Source: Bradyrhizobium sp. CB82 (lineage in GTDB: Bacteria > Pseudomonadota > Alphaproteobacteria > Rhizobiales > Xanthobacteraceae). From it: DNA of 64,000 bases. The stretch's first letter is position 1. The number at the start of each line of letters is the position of its first letter. The DNA lies in the NCBI RefSeq assembly GCF_029714405.1, contig NZ_CP121650.1, forward strand, positions 8,127,001 through 8,191,000, given 5' to 3'. Both the position numbers and the translations under genes were made by a program. Positions 9,225 through 18,134 of the stretch are shown in pieces. The notes under the pieces were generated by a model that saw only the letters and a program-made list of their open reading frames with translations, was not told where the DNA came from and made no database searches.

Positions 9225-9992
9225 TCAATATGTCGCGGTAACGGGAGCACCCCAGCGATAGTTCACGCGGACCATACCGATGTCGACGTCCTGACCAATA
9301 CGGGCCGTTCCTGCAAAAGCCCCCACCGGAACACCCACTATCCCGGTTGAAAAGAAGTCCACGTCCCGATGGCTCAGGAACAAGTGATCGTACTCAACGC
9401 CGACGGACCAATTCGGAGCGAAGTCAAATTCAAGGCCCGCACCAACCGCTCCGCCCCAGCGGGTTTCGCTACCGTTGTTGAGGGTGAGCCCGGTCCCAAA
9501 ATCGTAGACACGGTATTTGTCCCGGACAACCGCAGCGCCGCCTTTTACATAGACCAGGACATTATTCCAGGCGTAACCGATTTGGCCCGTCATCAGACCG
9601 AATGCATCGAGCTTGGCTTCATCCTGGACGCCTGCGAAAGCGAGATTCGCGTTGGAGCCCTTGAAATTGGCCCAGTTGCCCTGGGCCTCCAGGCCGAACA
9701 CCGAGTTCGCTATCTGCCAGCGGTAGCCGATCTGACCGCCGACGGTGCCTCCGGTTGCATTCTGACATCCCATTGCAAGGGGCGGAGCTATGACGAGACC
9801 GCCGGCATTGACCACATCCCAGCACTGATGGGCCGAGCCGCCACCACCATTGAGGCCGACGTAGAAACCAGTCCAATCGTAGATCGGAATGACCGCAGGG
9901 GATGTTTTGGTGTAGGGCCGTGGGGCCAAATCAGCGGCAGCGGCAGGAGCGACCAAAGCAATGACGACCGTGCTCAGCAGGACTCTTCTCAT
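9225..9992 (-). CDS. Omp25/Omp31-type outer-membrane beta-barrel protein
   Basis: The 255-residue protein starts at ATG 9990-9992 with a signal peptide (MRRVLLSTVVIALVAPAAAA). It continues with DLAPRPYTK and IYDWTGFYVGLNGGGG, the hallmark of the alphaproteobacterial Omp25/Omp31/RopB barrel family. Alternating aromatic and polar residues continue to the end, which reads DIGMVRVNYRWGAPV and finishes close to an aromatic residue as barrels do. Such proteins sit in the outer membrane and affect envelope stability. AAGAAG precedes the start. Confidence 0.85.
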   Translation of the reverse strand: MRRVLLSTVVIALVAPAAAADLAPRPYTKTSPAVIPIYDWTGFYVGLNGGGGSAHQCWDVVNAGGLVIAPPLAMGCQNATGGTVGGQIGYRWQIANSVFGLEAQGNWANFKGSNANLAFAGVQDEAKLDAFGLMTGQIGYAWNNVLVYVKGGAAVVRDKYRVYDFGTGLTLNNGSETRWGGAVGAGLEFDFAPNWSVGVEYDHLFLSHRDVDFFSTGIVGVPVGAFAGTARIGQDVDIGMVRVNYRWGAPVTATY

Positions 9993-10666
9993 TCTTCTTG
10001 CCCAGTTTTGATTCCCTAACGGCTTTGTCGCGCACGAGTGGCATGCGTCCATCATCTCCATCAAGTGCAAACGTTGGTAGTTGACTGGGCCCTCCCTTAG
10101 GCTTGTGAAGAAGAGTCATGCCGCGTCGGTTGCGATGCTGCATGCCGCCTGCCGATTAAGTGGCCCAAAAGGCCGGTTGGATACCATTGCCGTGTGCAAT
10201 GCACTTCTCGCGAAGGCGAAGCTCCCTTGCAGGGGAAAATGCACGCTTCAAGGCTTCGAAGCTCTCTCTGTGACCGCCTGATATCTATTATTGGAAGCGG
10301 CGCGCTGAAAAAGGGCCACCCGGCACTCGTGCGCATACCGATCGTGTTTATCGCCCCTAGCAGCTTAGCGAGAGACCGGACGCTTCGTTATTGAGGCGGA
10401 GTTGCTCATTCAAGCCTCCAGAGCGGGTAATAGCGCCAAGTATCGCCCGAGCCAAATCATGTCGCTCAGATTTCGCTGTACTGGCGGGCAATTGGGCATC
10501 GGCAGGAACAGCATCGTCTTCACACGTTACACACACGCCGAGTCACGGTTGCGCACTCTTCCGGCTAGCCAAGTCTGATAGGTGCCTCTTCCTGGTAGGT
10601 ACCCCGCGGGACTTTCGAGGATACGATCCGTCGATATTAAGGACCCAACTGCGTGGGGTAAGAGAA
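9993..10666. other. Intergenic stretch without recognised gene
   Basis: No convincing coding frame or known element was seen. A short stretch at 10537-10547 matches the right arm of the structured element described at 14127 (GCCGAGTCACG), but the left arm is missing. Confidence 0.5.
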
Positions 10667-11254
10667 ATGACTGAAAGGCGCATGCTTTGGTTCGGTGTCG
10701 GTCTCGTTCTCTGCTTTGGTCTATGGCTCGCTTTGGCGGGTAGACTGGCCGGCAACGATGGCGTTCGTGTCGCCGACAGCGCCACTATCGACAAAGTTAA
10801 GGCAACTTGGCGTGCGCATGCTGATACAGCCGAGCAAATCTTCGCCAAGGTCTCGACGGCAGCACACTTCGTTCCCAGGGAATTGGAGCTCGACAGAAAG
10901 ACCGACACAGGTGAGCCGGTTGCGGTTTCGTGGGCCAAACGAAGTGATAAAATAGAGAAAGATTATACGGTCGCCTTGGAGGGGGCACCGGATGGCACAG
11001 TGAGGTTTGTGACGCCGTATGCAAAACCGATTGAACCAGGCTGGCGGTCGTTCGCACACTCGCTTATCGCCGACGAAATAGCAAACAACGAAAGGGGCGT
11101 GAACCGCCGCCGTTTACATGATTCTACGAATGTCAATTTCGTGACGACAGCGCAAAGTAAGCTGGGCGATCATCCGAGGCGTGGTACTTGCAGGATCGGC
11201 GATACTGTTGGAGGGCACTATCTCCTGTTGGACGGCACTACTTGCCGAAGGTAG
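10667..11254 (+). CDS. Membrane-anchored or exported hypothetical protein
   Basis: From ATG 10667 the 195-residue protein begins with a signal or anchor segment (WFGVGLVLCFGLWLALAG). A polar region follows (KVKATWRAHADTAEQIFAKV, then FVPRELELDRKTDTGEP), which looks genuinely coding. After about residue 145 it becomes Arg-rich and less convincing. The same frame continues past the TAG at 11252 as AAWSLFHGYYTRNVIIFKNC to a TGA at about 11362, so the 3' part may be damaged. No known family was recognised. The gene stands alone. Confidence 0.45.
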   Translation: MTERRMLWFGVGLVLCFGLWLALAGRLAGNDGVRVADSATIDKVKATWRAHADTAEQIFAKVSTAAHFVPRELELDRKTDTGEPVAVSWAKRSDKIEKDYTVALEGAPDGTVRFVTPYAKPIEPGWRSFAHSLIADEIANNERGVNRRRLHDSTNVNFVTTAQSKLGDHPRRGTCRIGDTVGGHYLLLDGTTCRR

Positions 11255-11562
11255 ACAATCAACGGCCGCCAAGGGCAGCCTGCGGCTGCGTGGAGCTTGT
11301 TTCATGGTTATTACACACGCAACGTCATCATCTTCAAGAACTGCGAAGGGCGAGATTGAGAGCCGCAATTGTTATTGACAAAGCATATCGGGACCTATGC
11401 CCCAGCCTCCTGGCTTGATCTTGCAGACCAAAGATCAGGTAGCGTTCGAGGCGGACCGGAAAGCGTTGGCAGGATGAACGCAGAAAACAAACTCGCGGTG
11501 CGGGGCCCGATCATGGATAGCGAAGACGAATAGACCCGCGACAGGCTGATACGTGCCATCGC

Positions 11563-11853
11563 ATGCGCAGAGAGACGATCGCGCTCGACCTGCCCAGCCA
11601 GATCTGTGCCGTCGTCGTGTCGCGCATAGACATCGATCCTGCTCTCATGCATCGCGTCGCGGTGATCGGCTCGGGCACCTCGACGTTCTGCGCACAAACG
11701 GTGGTAAGTCTGCTTTCAACCTGTGGGATGGCCCAGCAGAGCTATCTGGATCTCGTCCTGGCGGGCGTCGTCACCGAGCTTCTGGGTCTTGTCGCGGTGA
11801 TCGTGCTGGCCGGTCTCCTCGGAGCGTTTGAAACGGCGCGCGCGGTGACTTGA
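11563..11853 (+). pseudogene. GntP-type gluconate permease C-terminal fragment
   Basis: The frame reads IDPALMHRVAVIGSGTSTFC, then VVSLLSTCGMAQQSYLDLVL and two hydrophobic stretches. In GntP/citrate-type permeases the corresponding segment is NPxxLHRVAxIASGxLDxLPHNGAVITLL followed by GLTHRESYxDIF. The order and spacing agree but the conserved LPHNG is degraded. Only about 90 codons of a protein normally near 450 residues remain. Confidence 0.45.
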
Positions 11854-12052
11854 GATCGGAGAATGATACTGGTGGTACCAACAAACCACGTCATCGGGTT
11901 ACAAGGATTGATCACGCGGAATAATAGGGTCCGGATCAAATCTTGGTTGGCATTGACGCTCTAGAATCGCACATTGACCGAAGCCTGGTTTAGTCGGTCG
12001 CCGCAAATAGACCGGTCGGGGCGCGAACGACTGCTGCATTTTAGTGCGTGCT

Positions 12053-12364
12053 TCAAGTTTTCCGGGAGCGGCCGCAAGCCGTTTGATCGTTGAGATATTT
12101 CAGCATGATATTGCACGCGTGCTCGGCTTCGGCGAGACTTTGGAACGGCGAGCCGATAACTCTGATCGCGCAAAGGCGCTGGTCAAACGGGCGCCATGAC
12201 GCGACGTAGCCGAGCCTTCCGCGAAAGCCGGCACCGGTGGGAGTTTCAAAACTGATCACGAACGAATAACCGTCGCCGTTTGCGCTCCATATCTCCATGT
12301 CTTCGTCGGCACGATGGAATTGCAGGCTCATCAGGGTCCGTTCGCCGGACGATCGGGCGGTCAT
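12053..12364 (-). CDS. Small hypothetical protein
   Basis: The 103-residue protein starts MTARSSGERTLMSLQFHRAD; MSLQFHRADEDMEIW at 12331 is an alternative start. It is compact and mixed in composition (GDGYSFVISFETPTGAGFRG, then SLAEAEHACNIMLKYLNDQT), consistent with a small soluble domain. I do not recognise a named family. The frame is open upstream to 12676, but that part has low-complexity, non-coding character. Confidence 0.5.
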   Translation of the reverse strand: MTARSSGERTLMSLQFHRADEDMEIWSANGDGYSFVISFETPTGAGFRGRLGYVASWRPFDQRLCAIRVIGSPFQSLAEAEHACNIMLKYLNDQTACGRSRKT

Positions 12365-13069
12365 TCCCCCTCCACCGCTCCAAGTTTTAACTTGAGGTGC
12401 TTGCCGCGGAGTTCCTCGTAGCGGGATTGGCGCCGGGAAACCCGTCAGCCAGCATGGAAACCAAACCGTGATAACCCCAGCGCATCGCATCATCATGCAA
12501 CCGGGATCATCTCCGCTTAGCAAGCAGTATCGAGCGCGGGGTCCCGCGCTTTCGTTTTGCATTTCGCCCGGTTTCTCGCCCCTCCAAAAACGATCCGAAG
12601 TCTCGCGCCGGAATTGGTACGCGAGCCAAATGGGGGTTGCTCGCGGCGCAATCGGAAGCGAGATGATTTTGGCCAAGTCCTGATCGGTTCAGCCCGCTGG
12701 GATCTCAGCCTCGGAGTCCTTCCGCCCTTCGCAGCCGCCCTTGAGGTATCCGCCCCTCAGCTCGTCATTATCGACCGTAATCATGGCGTCGGTATTGTCC
12801 TGAGGGACGCAGGGCCATCTGCTTCAAATTGTGGTTCGGCATTGGCAGCACTTTCCTTCGACCTGGCGGCATCATCATGCACACGAAGGACTGTTTCCTC
12901 AGCTACGGCAAATGGTAGGTCGAACAATCTTGACGCATGGCGCCTAAATCGCCATTGGAGCGCGCTTGAACGAACCGCGCGGCCTCTAAGAGGCCGCATT
13001 CTCTGTGATAAGCAGGATTTGAAAGCGTGAGCGTATGGCAGCGCAATCAGAGGCGAGAGGAGGATTTCG
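12365..13069. other. Intergenic stretch without recognised gene
   Basis: Open frames occur on both strands because of high GC, but none has a convincing ribosome site, domain or codon pattern. No repeats or structured elements stood out. Confidence 0.5.
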
Positions 13070-13258
13070 ATGTTCGACGCTAAAGACTACCGCGTGTGTT
13101 GCCACCACTTCGTCACGCCGACCGACCGCGTTGTCTATCCGGCGCAGGAGCCCTTACTGACCTACTCTGAGGCCCTCCGGCACGTGCAGGCCGAGCGGGC
13201 CAAGGGCCACATGGTGGCCTGGGTCATCGACCGCGCGGGAGCAAGCGCGACCGAATGA
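13070..13258 (+). CDS. Small hypothetical protein
   Basis: The 62-residue protein (FDAKDYRVCCHHFVTPTDRV, then EALRHVQAERAKGHMVAWVI) has a strong ribosome site: GAGGAGG lies about 8 bp before ATG 13070. Composition and the ribosome site support a real gene. No family was recognised. It stands alone between non-coding sequence and IS481 debris. Confidence 0.6.
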   Translation: MFDAKDYRVCCHHFVTPTDRVVYPAQEPLLTYSEALRHVQAERAKGHMVAWVIDRAGASATE

Positions 13259-13410
13259 AATTGGTGGTTCGAAGGTATTCGTCCGAGGTTGATTGACCGC
13301 TAGCCAGTGTGCGGCGCTTGTCGACATCAATGTTTCATCCATTCGGTTCCGATCGGGGAAGCTGAAGGTGTCGAAGCTTTAGCAATCCACAAGAGAAATC
13401 GACCGTCAAT

Positions 13411-14000
13411 GAGAATGCTCGGCTTACGCCGGAGGTCGAGAGCGCATTGTTCGGCTGCGGGGAGACGCCGGAGGCCGCCGCACGAGCCGCAGGCGTCTGC
13501 CCGCGGACCGTTCGGAAGTGGATTGATCGGTATTGCCGCGACAGCCTAAGGGGACTGAGAGATCGCTCATCGTGTCCGCATCGTCTGCGCAGCTCGACGC
13601 TCCAGGCCGTGATCGACCGAATCGAGGCTCCGTGCCGTTAGCCCATGCCAGGCAAGCAGATTGAAGGAGGTCGGGTCGGCGGCGACGGTGAGCCGGGTGC
13701 TGCAACGCCTCGGCCTCAACAAGCTCAAGCCACTGGAACGCCGCCCCGGTGCGCCGCTACGAGCGCGAGCATTCCAGCGAGCTCATCCATATCGAGTTAA
13801 GAAGCTCGGCAGGTCGTGAGGCCCGGCCACCGCATCACCCGGGATCACCAGAAAGGCGAAAGCCGCGGCGGCACGAGTTCGTCCATGTCGCGATCGATGA
13901 TGCCTCGCGCCTACCCTTCTCCCAGATCCGGCGTGATACGAATTTGTTGCTCAGGAAGAGCAAGAGGAATCGGCCTTGGTTTCGAGGGAACAATACGTGT
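13411..14000 (+). mobile_element. IS481-family transposase remnant
   Basis: Three frames in sequence give the parts of an IS481 transposase. They are the HTH (EAAARAAGVCPRTVRKWIDR, then GLRDRSSCPHRLRSS), the linker (RVLQRLGLNKLK region, 13690-13730), and the start of the catalytic core (RYEREHSSELIHIE, RPGHRITRDHQKGESRGG, then EFVHVAIDDASRLPFSQI). Frameshifts fall near 13640 and between 13740 and 13870. The rest of the DDE domain is missing. Confidence 0.75.
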
Positions 14001-14087
14001 CGGCGGTTTCGAGGGGCTTATTCCCGCGATATCTGATCGTAGGCGCCCTCACGGGCCACTTTTCGGGTTAGGCCCGGGGTGAGGCTC

Positions 14088-14122
14088 GTCAGCTTTTCGA
14101 CAGCTAGCCTGCGTACAATTCA
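14088..14122 (+). promoter_or_regulatory. tts box with no protein gene behind it
   Basis: The sequence GTCAGCTTTTCGACAGCTAG followed by CC matches the tts core as closely as the boxes before nolB and the nopM-type gene. It ends about 5 bp before the structured element at 14127. No plus-strand protein gene follows for over 500 bp, so the product may be an RNA. Confidence 0.7.
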
Positions 14123-14126
14123 GTTT

Positions 14127-14208
14127 GAAGCTAGCGGCGCGTGGTAGGGACAGCGCTCCCCATCGTGTGTGGGCCCCCGGAGCGCCGAGTCACGTCGCCG
14201 CTAACTTC
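14127..14208 (+). ncRNA. Structured RNA-like element, copy 1
   Basis: The 82 bases fold into one long interrupted hairpin: GAAG pairs with CTTC, TAGCGGC with GCCGCTA, CGTG with CACG, and GCGCTCC with GGAGCGC. Between the third and fourth stems is an asymmetric internal loop, GTAGGGACA on the 5' side and CGAGT on the 3' side. Two further copies at 33189 and 33264 keep the loop bases and change stem bases, partly in compensated pairs. That is what a selected RNA structure looks like. I could not assign it to a known RNA class. It begins directly behind a tts box. Confidence 0.6.
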
Positions 14209-14329
14209 ACCTGATCGTCTGACGTTAGGCACGCAACGACCTTCCTGAATCAGGACTCTCGCTCAAGCAGGCTTACGAAATATTTTCAAAACCCATTGTT
14301 AGCTTAGCCCAGCGAAAAGCTCTGCTTGC

Positions 14330-14445
14330 GTTCAAGAGGCGCAAAACTCTAGTTCCGGGCGGTCCAAACTTCGGTCTCGCTGCAACTTCGGACGGACTCT
14401 AACTTCTTCCGGAGGAAATAAACAGCGGCAGGTCAGCGCCAGCTA
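14330..14445 (+). repeat. IS3-type element end, shared with 32930-33030
   Basis: The segment containing TCCAAACTTCGGTCTCGCTG and a CTTCCGGAGGAAA stretch is nearly identical to the 3' end of the IS3-family remnant at 32930-33030. It is a leftover terminal piece of the same or a related insertion sequence. The transposase gene itself is absent here. Confidence 0.6.
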
Positions 14446-14682
14446 AACTTGCCGATGGTGATGTTGATGGCAGATGCTATGTCTGTTAGCCCGCATTTCT
14501 GATGATGCTGACGGGATTATAACAACACCATAGGATCGAGCCCGACGCTCCCTTCGAGCTAGCGGTTTGCGGTCGTAACCGGGTCGACCTTCGGCTCAGG
14601 GAGCGGGCCGCGAGACACCCAATCAGTGCCATGGAGAAAGGCGGTGATCAGGAGCGCTCCGTGAGTCCCCGCGGGAGGGATA

Positions 14683-15189
14683 TTACGCCGCGATAAGCTC
14701 GCTGAGCATGTAGGTCGCGCCTTTGCCGTAGGATGCGAGCTTTGCGCTCATTTCAGCGTTCGCCGTGACGGGCCCAAAACCGAAACGTTCCCATAGCGGC
14801 CGCGTGGCGTAGATCGAGACGAGCGCGAGAGCCGAAACGTCTGACGCGCGCGCGAGTTTCTCGATTGTCGCGACATAGTCGCGAGCCACACCACCGCGTG
14901 CATGGGGCAACACCGCGATGTCGTGCACGTAAAGGCAGTCCGCATCGTTGGGCAATCGCTCGAGCAAGGCGTCGAGCGGCGGGATCCAATGTTTCTTCCA
15001 GGGATGAGCGAGCCCGTAGCCGACGATCGCTTCGTCCGCGGCGAGCACGCGGCAGCCATCGGAACAAAGCCGGATCTTTTCCGCGAACACCTCGGGGCGC
15101 TCGAACAGATCAGGATGAATGCGCGCCGCGATCGCGCTGATCGCAGCAAGATCCGAAGCGCGGGCGGGACGCCAATTTGGCTTGCTCAT
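14683..15189 (-). CDS. GNAT-family N-acetyltransferase
   Basis: The 168-residue protein starts at ATG 15187-15189 (SKPNWRPARASDLAAISAI). It has the GNAT layout: an N-terminal RxAxxxDLxAI start, the motif A strand and acetyl-CoA loop (LYVHDIAVLPHARGGVARDY) and a late ATRPLWERFGFGPV motif B. GNAT enzymes transfer an acetyl group from acetyl-CoA to an amine; the substrate cannot be told. The length is normal and it looks intact. The gene stands alone. Confidence 0.85.
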   Translation of the reverse strand: MSKPNWRPARASDLAAISAIAARIHPDLFERPEVFAEKIRLCSDGCRVLAADEAIVGYGLAHPWKKHWIPPLDALLERLPNDADCLYVHDIAVLPHARGGVARDYVATIEKLARASDVSALALVSIYATRPLWERFGFGPVTANAEMSAKLASYGKGATYMLSELIAA

Positions 15190-15243
15190 ATCGGTCCGTT
15201 GTTCTGTCTCATGCTTCCAGTTTATTCCGTCGCGACGATGCAC

Positions 15244-15579
15244 GCAGCGAAAACTATCTCTGCCGCTGTCTCAGAAATACCCCGCACTCGACAGCGCATC
15301 GTGATTTAGCTTAAGTGCCGCAGCCGGCGGAAACTTAGGGTAGTCGGAGCGGTCGCGACGCCCCCTACCCAAAATGCTTTTTGTCCGATCATGCAGGCAT
15401 AAAAGCGCTTGATCAAAGCCAGCAATCGTTGTCGCCTTTGACCTTACTAGCAGTCCATTCGATCAAGCGACTAGCGGGCCAAGTCAACTGGGACAGGGAG
15501 CCGCGTTCTGTCCAACTTGGTCGAATTGCATAAACGCGACCAGACGCGCGGTGTAGCCAATTCCCAACTATTGAGGCTC
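15244..15579. other. Intergenic stretch without recognised gene
   Basis: This is the spacer between the 5' side of the acetyltransferase gene and the 3' side of the GH127 gene, both on the minus strand. No gene or element was recognised. Confidence 0.5.
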
Positions 15580-17484
15580 CTACGGCTTCCAGTCAGCTTC
15601 GTCGCAACACTTGAAGTAGACCGCGCTACGCCGCTCGTACTGGCTGAAAAAGGGCACGAAGGTGAGGTCAGCGGGGCGAGTGCCGCGTTGCGCTCGGAAG
15701 AGAAGGCGATCCGAAACCACCGGCTCAAAGGCCCTCGATTCCTCTTTGCCCACAAACACAGGCTCGACTCCGCTCCATTCCGTATCCGTAGAGCCGAGAT
15801 CCGCGGCCAATACGAGGGGGCCGTACATGGCGGCGACCACATCCTGAGAACCTCCAGCCGTCTCGAAGCGCAGTTCCAGTGGCAGATTGAGGCAGACCAC
15901 GTCGCCCTTTTTCCACCTCCGGGTAATCACGGCATAGCCATTTACGGGCTTAGAAGGTACGGCCTCACCGTTTACTCTGATATCAGCGCGCCCATTCGCC
16001 CAGCCAGGAATGCGTAGTGCCACCGCGAATTTGTCGAGCTCCACTGCAGCGAGTGTGAGCTTGATCTCAGATTTAAAGGGATACTCGGTTTCAAGAGTAA
16101 GTGCGACGCCTTTGGTTTGCCATTGTGCAGCGGAAGGGATGTACAAATTCACGAACAGCGTGTCCTCCCCTTCCCAGAAGATAGAATCGCCGTGCTTCGC
16201 GTGGCTTTCCATTCCAGTGCCAACGCAGCACCAGAACACTTCCTCATTCGGACCTGAATATCTGCGCGCCACACCAGTCCTCATCGGCATATAATAGGCA
16301 AAACCGTCCGTCTCTGGGTTATGGGCCGCCATGACGTGATTGAGATGCGCGCGCTCGTAATAATCGAATAGCGCGCCATTCGGCGCCCAGGAATAGAGGT
16401 GTCGTGTGAGCTTGAGCATGTTGTAGGTGTTGCAATGCTCGCACGTGGAGTCCATGAGGTGTCGCGCGGTCGTATCGGGCTCGAAGAAATACTCCCGTTC
16501 GGCGTTCCCCCCTATAACATAGCTGTGGTGCCGCGTTACGCGCTCCCAGAAGAAGCGAGCCGCATTGCCTGGCGTATTTTTGCCGGAAAGCTCATGGATG
16601 CGCGCGAAACCGACCACCTTGGCGATCTGTGTGTTGGCGTGCATGTAGGCAAGGCGGTCCTTGCGCGCGACTAAAGGATCGAAAAGCTTGCGGTCACAGA
16701 TGCGTTCGGCGATCGTGAGCCAGCGCTGATCGCTCGTGCGCGCATATAGCTCGGCGTAGCTCTCGTTCAGGCCGCCAAACTCGCACGAAAGCAACTTCTG
16801 CATTTGCTCGTCGGTCAGCGCATCGAAGACTTGCGCGACGTAGCCGCCAAGCATAATGGCGACCTCAAGCGCTGTCGCATTACCCCAGGCCGCATGGACG
16901 TCCAAAAGCCCCGCTAGTGTCTTATGGACGGTGTAGAGCGGGACCCACGAACCGTTGACATTGAACGGTTGCGGTTCGATTTCGCCGCGCCCGATCTGTT
17001 CAAATACCTCTTGACCATCCACAATCCGGCCGTTCTTTGTCCTTCGGCCGAGTGCACCGACATAGCCGTCCTTACGCTTCGATTGGCAGAGCGCGATCTC
17101 GTCGACGATGTAATCGGCCCGACGGCGACACTCGCCGTTACCGGTCTGCTGCCAGGCGAGCACGAGAGCGCTCATATAGTGGCCGAGGGTGTGTCCGGCT
17201 ATCGTGTCTGACTCCCACCCACCATAGATCGGCGCCTTCGGCTTGAGACGCGCGTATTTGCGGTAATTGTGCAGTAGACGATCCGGGCTAAGCGAGAGTA
17301 GGAAGTTGATGTTGCTTTCGACTGCGGTCGCATAGTGTGAAGGGCGAAGGCGCACATCGGTCAGCGGCAGTGGATTGGCCTGCAGTGGAAATTTGAACGC
17401 GGCCGTCGCGGCGCCCGTCCGGACCGCACCGCAAAATGCCGTCGTCGCCACGCCCATCATCCATTCACGTCGATTGTTTGTCAT
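15580..17484 (-). CDS. GH127/GH146-type beta-L-arabinofuranosidase, exported
   Basis: The 634-residue protein starts at ATG 17484 with a Tat-like leader (NNRREWMMGVATTAFCGAV). The former DUF1680 fold is recognisable from GGWESDTIAGHTLGHYMSAL, EHCNTYNMLKLTRHLYSW and VFWCCVGTGMESHAKHGDSI. In this family zinc is bound by a Glu and several Cys, one of which is the nucleophile. Glu349 and Cys351 (EHC) and the Cys pair near residue 417 are present. Such enzymes release arabinofuranose from plant cell-wall glycans such as hydroxyproline-rich glycoproteins. The protein looks complete and lies among other exported hydrolases. Confidence 0.85.
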   Translation of the reverse strand: MTNNRREWMMGVATTAFCGAVRTGAATAAFKFPLQANPLPLTDVRLRPSHYATAVESNINFLLSLSPDRLLHNYRKYARLKPKAPIYGGWESDTIAGHTLGHYMSALVLAWQQTGNGECRRRADYIVDEIALCQSKRKDGYVGALGRRTKNGRIVDGQEVFEQIGRGEIEPQPFNVNGSWVPLYTVHKTLAGLLDVHAAWGNATALEVAIMLGGYVAQVFDALTDEQMQKLLSCEFGGLNESYAELYARTSDQRWLTIAERICDRKLFDPLVARKDRLAYMHANTQIAKVVGFARIHELSGKNTPGNAARFFWERVTRHHSYVIGGNAEREYFFEPDTTARHLMDSTCEHCNTYNMLKLTRHLYSWAPNGALFDYYERAHLNHVMAAHNPETDGFAYYMPMRTGVARRYSGPNEEVFWCCVGTGMESHAKHGDSIFWEGEDTLFVNLYIPSAAQWQTKGVALTLETEYPFKSEIKLTLAAVELDKFAVALRIPGWANGRADIRVNGEAVPSKPVNGYAVITRRWKKGDVVCLNLPLELRFETAGGSQDVVAAMYGPLVLAADLGSTDTEWSGVEPVFVGKEESRAFEPVVSDRLLFRAQRGTRPADLTFVPFFSQYERRSAVYFKCCDEADWKP

Positions 17485-18059
17485 TGCGGCGAATCTCGTT
17501 ACCAGCTGAACTGCGTTTGCGACCATATTGGGCGCTATTCCAAAAAAAACTTTGAGATCGCATCAAACGCTCCGATGTGCGTTTTCCCAGGGTTGCCTTT
17601 TTGCCAGGCTCATCCGAGACGACACCGTGGATGAGCAAACAGCGTGCCGCTTTTTTACGTAGACCGTTTCTCGGCTGGCTGTTGATGCAAGTGCGCGCTC
17701 GATAAGCTCATTTTCCTCATTGCTTTCAATCAAACTAGATGCGTCGGTCATAGCGATCAACTGGCCGCCCGTGATCGAGCGTATGCCGGCAGTGACGTCT
17801 CGCTGGTTCACTGTGTCCGAGTTCAGACGCGCGGGGTCATCGGCATTCACTCTAACGTCATCTAGACGACATCCACATCTCAAGCCAAAGCCGATGTGCA
17901 TTGCGCCTCGTTGGCATAATTTCTGCAGGTACCCGGGGACGATCAAGGCTTTCTGTGCTCCAGAAGCAGATGCGTCAGCCCAAGAAGCCAAGCGCTGACG
18001 CAACGTCTGTTACGTTCGACATGCCCGCGGTATCCGGCACAAGAGGACAGCTGACCATC
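17485..18059. other. Intergenic stretch upstream of the S9 peptidase
   Basis: This region separates the GH127 and DPP-IV-type genes, which are transcribed divergently, so it should hold both promoters. No clear promoter boxes, repeats or genes were identified. Confidence 0.45.
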
Positions 18060-18134
18060 ATGCATAAGCTCGGCGTCATGTATAAGGTGGGCGCTTTGAT
18101 GATTGCGCTCTTAGCTTAGCAGGAGGCGGCTGCC
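18060..18134 (+). other. Signal peptide of the S9 peptidase cut off by an in-frame TAG
   Basis: ATG 18060 opens MHKLGVMYKVGALMIALLA, a textbook signal peptide, and is followed by TAG (18117-18119). The same frame then reads QEAAAV and runs straight into the peptidase. Without the stop this would be one exported protein. Either the TAG is a recent nonsense mutation or the enzyme starts at GTG 18135 and stays in the cytoplasm. Confidence 0.7.

Noticed and set aside
10535..10550. Fourth copy of the structured RNA-like element
   Set aside because: Only the right arm GCCGAGTCACG is present; no partner arm or loop lies upstream.
15592..15610. tts box (GTCAGCTTCGTCGC)
   Set aside because: It lies inside the 3' end of the GH127 gene, departs from the core after eight bases and no gene follows.
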